From an uncultured Lachnospiraceae bacterium (GTDB lineage Bacteria > Bacillota > Clostridia > Lachnospirales > Lachnospiraceae): 64,000 nucleotides of DNA. Below the pieces are notes generated by a model. It saw nothing but the letters and a program-made list of their open reading frames with translations. It searched no databases and was not told the DNA's origin. Positions 59,019-64,000 of this stretch are shown in pieces. How positions within the stretch are numbered: the stretch's first letter is position 1; each line of letters opens with the position of its first letter. The stretch is from the NCBI GenBank assembly GCA_910578645.1, contig CAJTQI010000009.1, forward strand, positions 1 to 64,000, given 5' to 3'. Position numbers and translations under genes: made by a program.

Positions 59019-59492
59019 TTATACTAACTCGAGCACACCTAAATACGGTTCGAAATAGATAACATAATTATCAATAGTGGCGCTTATGCCATATTTACTC
59101 TTATAATACTGCAATGCTTCAAGCAGAAAATTTTCTGTCACTTCTAAATACTCAGCAGTATCATTTAAGGAATAGCATCCGTGCTTATATGAGTTCACAA
59201 TTCCATTCAGGCCTATCATTTTATTATAAGCCCAAGCCCTTGCTCTCAGTTCTTGTTTTTTGTCTGAGGTTGTGGCGTTCATAGTTATATTTCCGACGGT
59301 TGTGTGGTAGTGTCCTAATTCTTCAGCCAGTACACATGCCCTTTTTTTGCTTGTGCATATCTTTTTGTTAATCCCGATTACATTTCCATTAATAAGTCCG
59401 TCCGATTTTGAACGAAATTTCGCATTCTCAATAACAAAAACGTCATTTGATGTGCATTCTTCCAATAAATCTTCGTATTTCAATTTAACCAC
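59019..59492 (-). CDS. ImmA/IrrE family metallopeptidase
   Basis: A 157-residue protein with the phage/ICE variant of the zinc motif, CVLAEELGHYHTTVG, followed by RARAWAYNKMIG. ImmA proteases cleave the cognate XRE repressor to induce the element in ICEBs1 and phage phi105. The gene lies directly downstream of the repressor gene (31-base gap, same strand), the usual order for such pairs. Confidence 0.85.
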   Translation of the reverse strand: MVKLKYEDLLEECTSNDVFVIENAKFRSKSDGLINGNVIGINKKICTSKKRACVLAEELGHYHTTVGNITMNATTSDKKQELRARAWAYNKMIGLNGIVNSYKHGCYSLNDTAEYLEVTENFLLEALQYYKSKYGISATIDNYVIYFEPYLGVLELV

Positions 59493-59523
59493 CTCAAAGT
59501 ATATTATAAAGGTTTGATGTCCA

Positions 59524-60402
59524 TTAATCCGGTCTTTTAAGGTTAGAAAGGTCTTCCTGTATTTTTTCTAATTCTCCTATTTCGTTTTCATAGTCGTTGC
59601 GTGCGGCTTTTGGTGTAAGATAGTCAGGCGCATCTTTCTTAGTATACCTGGGAATCTCCGTCAACTCCATTACCCTCTTTGTAGCTTCATGCCTTCCGAT
59701 GTCGTTGAGCTGGTCATAATACAGGATAATTTTTTCTTGCCGATTATGGATTATAGCATTCTCATTTGAAGCGTCCGTCAGAGATACTGGTACATTGTAA
59801 ATAGATTGTCCATCTTTTATTCCATCCATTGTTCCATAATCAGCAATTAGTTTTTGACAAAGTTCGTCGTCAAGATGTTTTTTATATTTTTCATTATTTA
59901 ACATCATTGCAACATATTTTTCAAATGTAACGTGTTTTGGATTAAAATCACTGTACTCTACACTTTGGGAAAACAAACACCTAAGAACCATAATGGCGGC
60001 GCAATATTTTTCTTTAATGGGCAGATTGATATTTTGGCTGATACTTCTGTTTTTTGCTTTCATTTTTTCGTTAATAGAATGATTACACAACAGTTCTCCA
60101 AATATTAATGAGCCTTGTTTCCACTTCTCATGGCATTCTTCGTGCATTTTAACGTCTTTTTTGTTTGTAGAATCATATGTTAATCCACAATCCGTGCAAG
60201 TTACAATATCGCTTTTCCATTCGTCTAAATATTCTATCAATGTATCGAGATAATCTGCAATTTTTATTAATTTTTCTGTATTCGGTTTGCTTCTTCCACT
60301 TTTCCAGTCAGAAAATGTCGACTGTGGTATTCCGGTTGCTTTCGATACATCAGAGTCTTTTACACCCTTTTTATCTCTAAATTTGCAATATAGTTCATAC
60401 AT
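59524..60402 (-). CDS. XRE-family phage-type repressor with CxxC...HxxxH insert
   Basis: A 292-residue DNA-binding protein. Residues 3-60 form an XRE helix-turn-helix (VKDSDVSKATGIPQSTFSDW, KPNTEKLIKIADYL). Residues 69-91 hold Cys69, Cys72, His87 and His91 in a zinc-finger-like spacing (CTDCGLTY ... MHEECHEKW), unusual for a phage repressor. The rest is charged and helical. ATG 60402 follows GAGGTGAAGG. It is transcribed from a consensus promoter at 60529-60557 that contains one of four TTCGGAAATC operators, so autoregulation is likely. ImmA follows. Confidence 0.85.
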   Translation of the reverse strand: MYELYCKFRDKKGVKDSDVSKATGIPQSTFSDWKSGRSKPNTEKLIKIADYLDTLIEYLDEWKSDIVTCTDCGLTYDSTNKKDVKMHEECHEKWKQGSLIFGELLCNHSINEKMKAKNRSISQNINLPIKEKYCAAIMVLRCLFSQSVEYSDFNPKHVTFEKYVAMMLNNEKYKKHLDDELCQKLIADYGTMDGIKDGQSIYNVPVSLTDASNENAIIHNRQEKIILYYDQLNDIGRHEATKRVMELTEIPRYTKKDAPDYLTPKAARNDYENEIGELEKIQEDLSNLKRPD

Positions 60403-60439
60403 ACCTTCACCTCGTTTTTCGGAAATCATAAATCTACGC

Positions 60440-60468
60440 TTGACAAATAAGGAAAACACAAGTATAAT
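60440..60468 (+). promoter_or_regulatory. Rightward (lytic-type) promoter
   Basis: TTGACA (60440-60445), 17-base spacer, TATAAT (60463-60468): full consensus. Operators lie before the -35 and 11 bases after the -10. Confidence 0.75.
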
Positions 60469-60528
60469 CAATATAAAATTCGGAAATCCTAAATCTGAAC
60501 AACTTAGCATATGACTGGTTTTGCTTTT

Positions 60529-60557
60529 ATTGTAAAGGATTTCCGAAGTTGTGTCAA
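60529..60557 (-). promoter_or_regulatory. Leftward promoter of the repressor gene
   Basis: On the minus strand TTGACA (60557-60552), 17-base spacer, TACAAT (60534-60529). An operator (60537-60547) lies within the spacer. Confidence 0.75.
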
Positions 60558-60582
60558 TTTAAAATTCGGAAAGGAGAAAAAT

Positions 60583-60723
60583 ATGTATGAGAAGTATGTT
60601 GTCTCAAAACTCAATCTGCATTTTTTGATTGGAAAAATAAAAGAAAATTGCTCATTTATTGGGCAAACTAAGCAGATGGGCTTGTTTAATACGGATGGTG
60701 GTGAAAATAGTGCAAAAGCATGA
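60583..60723 (+). CDS. Hypothetical 46-residue phage-type protein
   Basis: First frame after the rightward promoter, with AAAGGAG before ATG 60583. The sequence MYEKYVVSKLNLHFLIGKIK has no family match. The place fits a Cro- or antirepressor-like gene, but no helix-turn-helix is evident. Confidence 0.45.
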   Translation: MYEKYVVSKLNLHFLIGKIKENCSFIGQTKQMGLFNTDGGENSAKA

Positions 60724-61084
60724 AATCATAGGTCGGATAATGCTTAAATATGCAGGCAGAGCGCCTATAACCAAAAGAGAAATATCGGTATTGTATGATG
60801 AGGCTTTGGCGAGGGGGTATCATTCATCATTTATCTATGCAGGGTTAAAAACTGTAATATGTAAGAAGTATCTTCGGGAAGAGTATATTCCACCAAATAA
60901 TAATACGGCAGACGAACCTTTAGATGAAAGTCGTTATATTGAGGATTGGGAATTTAGAGATAGTCTTACATTACGTGAGTTCACAGAAGCTGGTGGAGAA
61001 TATTGTTTAGACGGGATAAGTGCAGTGATTGGATTACCGGTACATAAGGGAAGGAATGGACAAGCTTCTTGCATGGATGGATGA
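60695..61084 (+). CDS. Hypothetical 129-residue phage-type protein
   Basis: Overlaps the end of the previous frame by 29 bases. ATG 60695 begins MVVKIVQKHEIIGRIMLKYA and a conserved-looking segment GRAPITKREISVLYDEALAR. Acidic middle, no catalytic motif seen. Overlap with neighbours on both sides suggests an early-operon cassette. Function unknown. Confidence 0.45.
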   Translation: MVVKIVQKHEIIGRIMLKYAGRAPITKREISVLYDEALARGYHSSFIYAGLKTVICKKYLREEYIPPNNNTADEPLDESRYIEDWEFRDSLTLREFTEAGGEYCLDGISAVIGLPVHKGRNGQASCMDG

Positions 61085-61275
61085 AAATCACGACGGAAAC
61101 AAAAATAGTAAAAAGTCGGGGAATGAGAATCCATAGCCTTAACGGCCGTTCATATACAGCCAGGGACATGAAGATTATGAAGGCGTCAAAGATTAGGTCA
61201 CTGGTTGATGAATTAGGCTATCGTATAAACGGGTTATGCAAGACAGGAATAATGAAAGGGTTTTTGGTACGGTAG
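61081..61275 (+). CDS. Hypothetical 64-residue basic protein
   Basis: ATG 61081 overlaps the previous stop (ATGA), implying coupled translation. Sequence MKITTETKIVKSRGMRIHSL and then a basic helical region (RDMKIMKASKIRSLVDELGY). No family recognised; the charge suggests nucleic-acid binding. Confidence 0.4.
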   Translation: MKITTETKIVKSRGMRIHSLNGRSYTARDMKIMKASKIRSLVDELGYRINGLCKTGIMKGFLVR

Positions 61276-61282
61276 GAGGCTA

Positions 61283-61383
61283 AAGATTGAAAATTAAAAT
61301 TTTCAATCGCGAGATTGGTGTCTGAGCGTTGCTTGTCACAAACTCGATACGCGCAAAAGAACAGCGCAGAAATGGAGTGAAGA
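61283..61383 (+). repeat. Dispersed leader repeat, copy 5 (inside the prophage remnant)
   Basis: The first 36 bases, from AAGATTGAAAATTAAAATTT to GCGAGATT, are identical to the coaX copy at 48463. GGTGTCTGAGCGTTGCTTG, then TCACAAACTCG and ACAGCGCAGAAATGGAG follow. The inner hairpin is lost. The near-identity of this 5' part between host and prophage loci argues for recent movement. Confidence 0.75.
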
Positions 61384-61623
61384 ATGATAGTAAGTAATGA
61401 ATGTTTTATTGATGGACAAAAGTATGAGCCCGGTGAAGAAATATGGGACATGGGAAGTTTTACAGCCGTGGAATCTAAGGGGAGCCTTCGAAGTTATGAG
61501 GGATTGTCAAAGGATGTTGATAAGCTGCCGCATTATGTTAGGACAGGCAGTTCGGCCCTTTGCCTTGATACGGGTGATTATTACAAGTATCACAAGCAGA
61601 CTGATACATGGTACAAATTGTAG
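61384..61623 (+). CDS. Small phage-structural-like protein
   Basis: 79 residues: NECFIDGQKYEPGEEIWDMG, then GSSALCLDTGDYYKYHKQTD and end WYKL. Short proteins of this form (a DTGD...WY end) sit between tail and lysis genes in phages of Clostridia; that likeness is from memory. It is translated from a leader-repeat ribosome site (GGAG). Confidence 0.45.
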   Translation: MIVSNECFIDGQKYEPGEEIWDMGSFTAVESKGSLRSYEGLSKDVDKLPHYVRTGSSALCLDTGDYYKYHKQTDTWYKL

Positions 61624-61635
61624 GAGGGACCAGAT

Positions 61636-62376
61636 ATGAGAGCAGATGATGTATATGCGATATTGAACCGAAAAATAAAAAATGTCCAGATATCCGGTGG
61701 AGACGCTTCCGTGGATATCGATAATATTATCGAGGGGTTGACAGAAAAAGAGTATTTGAAGGGGTTGGTTTCTGAAGCGGACGTGGTTGAGATGATTAAT
61801 AAACACACGGAAGATATGAAAGATGAGATTCGCTCAGATTATCAGCAAATATTGAACCAGCCGACTGAATTTTTATGTGTTAATGTATTTAATCCTGCTG
61901 ATAAATTTCCGGGTGCAATATTAACATTTGAAGACGTTTTAAATTTAGACCCGGACAACGAAACGACTAAGCCATCTAGGTTGATTAAAAATGATATGGA
62001 GATTGACCAGGATGGGTATGTTGTACTTAAATCCGGCCATATATATTGTATTTATTCAAATATTATGCTCCGGGATTTGGCATCTGGTAATAGCAGTTAT
62101 ACTTCCGACCTTGGATTTTCCGTAGTGGGCAAGGATGATATCGATATCACCAATGGTGAAATGTTCTATGATAAATTATGTCCTTTCTATGCGGAAGCTA
62201 ATATCTTTTCAAGCTTAGTATATCCGTTCTTATACACACCTAAGAAAGATTATCCTATTGCATTAAGGATTCAGAAAGACGGGTTTACAAAAGTAAGGAT
62301 AACCAGTTATGCGATGTCTGTTTTTGAAATAAAGCAACCTCTAGTTACCCAGGTGCCGGTTGCGGATGTGCAGTAG
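61636..62376 (+). CDS. Hypothetical 246-residue phage-type protein
   Basis: Starts 12 bases after the previous gene with GGAGG before ATG 61636. The first ~75 residues are helical and charged (VEMINKHTEDMKDEIRSDYQ, probably coiled coil). The rest is beta-rich (GYVVLKSGHIYCIYSNIM). It resembles a fibre- or baseplate-associated protein in composition and position only. Function unknown. Confidence 0.45.
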   Translation: MRADDVYAILNRKIKNVQISGGDASVDIDNIIEGLTEKEYLKGLVSEADVVEMINKHTEDMKDEIRSDYQQILNQPTEFLCVNVFNPADKFPGAILTFEDVLNLDPDNETTKPSRLIKNDMEIDQDGYVVLKSGHIYCIYSNIMLRDLASGNSSYTSDLGFSVVGKDDIDITNGEMFYDKLCPFYAEANIFSSLVYPFLYTPKKDYPIALRIQKDGFTKVRITSYAMSVFEIKQPLVTQVPVADVQ

Positions 62377-62465
62377 ATTAGGATTGAAAAGGGCCAGAAC
62401 AATAACAAAAATCACCACAGACATCCATTGCAGTGGACGAAATGCTTCATAAGTAGGAGGAGAGT

Positions 62466-63176
62466 ATGGCGACAAAAGAACAAGTAAAAAATTTTATAAA
62501 TATGATTGCGCCGATTGCGCAGGAAAAAGCATTGGGAAGAACAAAATCTTCCCTCCCCTCGGTCTGTATTGCACAGGCTTGTTGTGAAAGTGCATACGGG
62601 ACAAGCCCCAAGATGGTAAACGCAAACGCCGTGTTTGGTATCAAGGTTGGAAAAAGCAAAACACATTTCGGTACGGCCTGGAAGGATAAAGCATATTCCA
62701 CCAAAACAAAAGAATGCTATGACGGGAAAACCTACGTTAATATCATAGACATGTTCAGGGCATACGGCACCATTGATGAAGCGGTGGAAGATTACTATGA
62801 CATGCTTGCTTCGTGTTCCCGGTATAAAGGGTGCATAAATCAAACGGAGCCTTTGATTTGCATTACAGCAATCAAAAATGGGGGTTATGCAACAAGCCCA
62901 ACATACGTCAGTACCATAATGAACATTATTAATACGCATCATTTGACACAGTATGACAGCGTGGTGACCGGAAAACACCAGACGCTCAAATTTGGCAGCC
63001 GGGGCGCCGACGTCACATATTTGCAACAGAGACTTACGGCAAAAGGATATGGGGTAGGTGTCATTGACGGGATATTCGGTGCAAAAACTTTAGAAGCTGT
63101 CAAATCCTTTCAGGCTGAAAGTAATCTTGCGGTTGATGGGATTGTGGCGAGTAAAACGTGGTGTTCTTTGTGCTAA
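62466..63176 (+). CDS. Endolysin: glucosaminidase domain plus PG_binding_1
   Basis: A 236-residue lysin. Residues ~1-155 are a glucosaminidase (FlgJ/LytG type) domain: SLPSVCIAQACCESAYGTSP contains the catalytic Glu, then VFGIKVGKSK and DYYDMLASCSRYKGC. Residues ~165-235 are a peptidoglycan-binding domain (LKFGSRGADVTYLQQRLTAK, GIFGAKTLEAVKSFQAESN). No signal peptide, so export would need a holin, which is not seen. ATG 62466 follows GGAGGAG. Last gene of the remnant before the right attachment-like repeat. Confidence 0.85.
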   Translation: MATKEQVKNFINMIAPIAQEKALGRTKSSLPSVCIAQACCESAYGTSPKMVNANAVFGIKVGKSKTHFGTAWKDKAYSTKTKECYDGKTYVNIIDMFRAYGTIDEAVEDYYDMLASCSRYKGCINQTEPLICITAIKNGGYATSPTYVSTIMNIINTHHLTQYDSVVTGKHQTLKFGSRGADVTYLQQRLTAKGYGVGVIDGIFGAKTLEAVKSFQAESNLAVDGIVASKTWCSLC

Positions 63177-63369
63177 TTTGGCGTATATGAAATCGAAGTT
63201 TGTGTTATAATATTTAGGATTATTATGGTGTTGGAAGAAATTTTTGTTTATAAAAGTTCTGTTTTTATGATGTCTGCGCTATGTAATCGTGAATAAAGAT
63301 TGAAACAAATTTTGTCAGTGAATTATAAATACCGCATGTTTACAATGGTTTTGACTTCTATTTTTATAT

Positions 63370-63390
63370 GTCCGATTCTCGATAGCAGCT
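63370..63390 (+). repeat. Attachment-site-like repeat, right
   Basis: GTCCGATTCTCGATAGCAGCT matches the 3' end of tRNA-Thr (57504-57524) at 18 of 21 bases, in the same orientation. Confidence 0.55.
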
Positions 63391-63397
63391 TAGAAGT

Positions 63398-63437
63398 AAG
63401 AGGGGTCTTATACTTAATGTGTAAGGCTCCTTTTTGT
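63398..63437 (+). terminator. Terminator-like hairpin
   Basis: GGGGTCTTATA pairs with TGTAAGGCTCC using G-T pairs, followed by five T. Confidence 0.5.
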
Positions 63438-63485
63438 CCGATATCTGATTTTTCTGTGAGACTGGGATGTTGGAGGGTGGTAGAA

Positions 63486-64000
63486 ATGCGAAGAAGAAAG
63501 AAAAAATGGACGGCTGTACTTTTGGCTACGGTGCTTGCGGTACAAGGCTGCAGTTTGCTTTTGGTATCGTTTTACAAGACAAAAGCAGATGATGAAGCGG
63601 AAAGAAACAGATTCGCATATTTGCAGGAGACGGATTATTCTGTAGGGGATGAGATTGCGGCTGCCAGGCGGAAGTTGGAAAAGAATCCGCAAAAACCTAC
63701 GGTCATTACGGATATCAACACCGTGGATAAGAAGGTGGCGGTCTGCTTCGAGGGCTCTGCGGACAGTGTGGTGCTAAAGCAGATTATGCGTTATCTGGAT
63801 GAACATGATATGGAGGCAACTTTCTTCATCTCGGCGGTGGATGCGGGGGAGGACCAGGAGATTGCCAGGGAAATTGCCGATACGGGGTATGGACTGGAAA
63901 GCTATACACTTTACGGCACGCCCCACATGGAGAAGATGAGCCAGGAGGAACTTGTGGAGGATTTTTGCCGCGCCCAGGCAGTCTACGGGGATAAGATATC
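63486..64000 (+). CDS. Polysaccharide deacetylase-like protein, 5' part only
   Basis: The reading frame is open to the window edge (171 codons shown). ATG 63486 follows GGAGGG. It has a basic N-terminus and hydrophobic signal (KKWTAVLLATVLAVQGCSLL), a linker, then VDKKVAVCFEGSADSVVLKQ and MEATFFISAVDAGEDQEIA. This is the start of an NodB-like deacetylase fold, but the usual catalytic TFDDG segment reads CFEGSAD. The first metal/catalytic aspartate pair is altered, so activity is doubtful. It likely acts outside the cell. Confidence 0.7.
   Translation, partial: MRRRKKKWTAVLLATVLAVQGCSLLLVSFYKTKADDEAERNRFAYLQETDYSVGDEIAAARRKLEKNPQKPTVITDINTVDKKVAVCFEGSADSVVLKQIMRYLDEHDMEATFFISAVDAGEDQEIAREIADTGYGLESYTLYGTPHMEKMSQEELVEDFCRAQAVYGDKI

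Larger units (their letters stand above)
60418..60574. promoter_or_regulatory. Repressor operator cluster, TTCGGAAATCC sites
   Basis: Four related sites: 60418-60427 (+), 60479-60489 (+), 60537-60547 (minus orientation), and 60565-60574 (+, weaker, TTCGGAAAGG). They surround two divergent consensus promoters. The layout is like lambdoid operator regions, and the likely binder is the XRE repressor. Confidence 0.7.
63177..63485. other. Intergenic region containing the right element end
   Basis: Holds the degenerate tRNA-Thr 3' end (63370-63390) and a terminator-like hairpin (63398-63437). No gene seen. Confidence 0.5.

Overview
The window reads as a chromosomal segment of a low-to-mid GC Gram-positive anaerobe, most likely a gut Clostridia of the Lachnospiraceae type. 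This is inference. It rests on strong AGGAGG ribosome sites, a fused long PurL, a T-box leader, type III pantothenate kinase, QueH, mini-RNase III, a SigH-like factor, a YesMN-type two-component pair, several MATE pumps and remnants of conjugative elements and phage typical of that family. No marker here fixes the genus.

Layout. 1-16350: a structured leader and a LysM protein, then biosynthetic and housekeeping genes (purL, a zinc-ribbon membrane protein, carA-carB, queH, argS), then an ECF-type sigma factor with a DUF4367-like putative anti-sigma partner. 16538-18136: tRNA-Val, tRNA-Met and a decayed integrative-element scar (a microprotein, a cold-shock-like protein, a truncated ArdC, a broken coiled-coil gene). 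18137-30308: an AraC-GNAT fusion coupled to a MATE pump, a second MATE pump behind a 19-bp-spacer MerR-type promoter, a GT-C-like membrane protein, a TauE/SafE permease, and an EAL phosphodiesterase translationally coupled to a large hybrid histidine kinase. 30349-37108: purC, an Rpn/PD-(D/E)XK protein with a dead TnpW, rarA, and an OPT transporter-PqqD-microprotein operon. 37139-47116: a two-component system, a sugar ABC transporter and a cytoplasmic GH66-like glycosidase, then a third MATE pump. 47335-57389: CoA genes (ECF S component, coaX, coaBC), ispF, a cysteine T-box leader, cysE-cysS-mrnC-rlmB, an SGNH hydrolase with GTVSGN repeats, and a SigH-like factor. 57452-63390: tRNA-Thr and a 5.9-kb decayed prophage or integrative element bounded by a degenerate copy of the tRNA 3' end. 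It holds a type I toxin-like peptide, ImmA, an XRE repressor with four operators, and phage-like genes ending in an endolysin. 63486-64000: the start of a polysaccharide deacetylase-like gene.

The strongest unexplained signal is a family of structured leader repeats directly upstream of unrelated genes (LysM protein, argS, GH66, coaX, a prophage gene; partial copies at cysS, tauE and inside the putative anti-sigma gene). Each full copy has a 5' hairpin, a conserved CACAAACTCG-like segment and a long outer stem whose 3' strand abuts the Shine-Dalgarno sequence. The outer stem shows compensatory base changes between copies, which points to a conserved RNA structure that also moves around the genome. 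Other candidates are a folded leader before the ECF S component, the tRNA-linked 330-bp repeat carrying a 39-codon microprotein, and the toxin-like peptide with a sequestered ribosome site.
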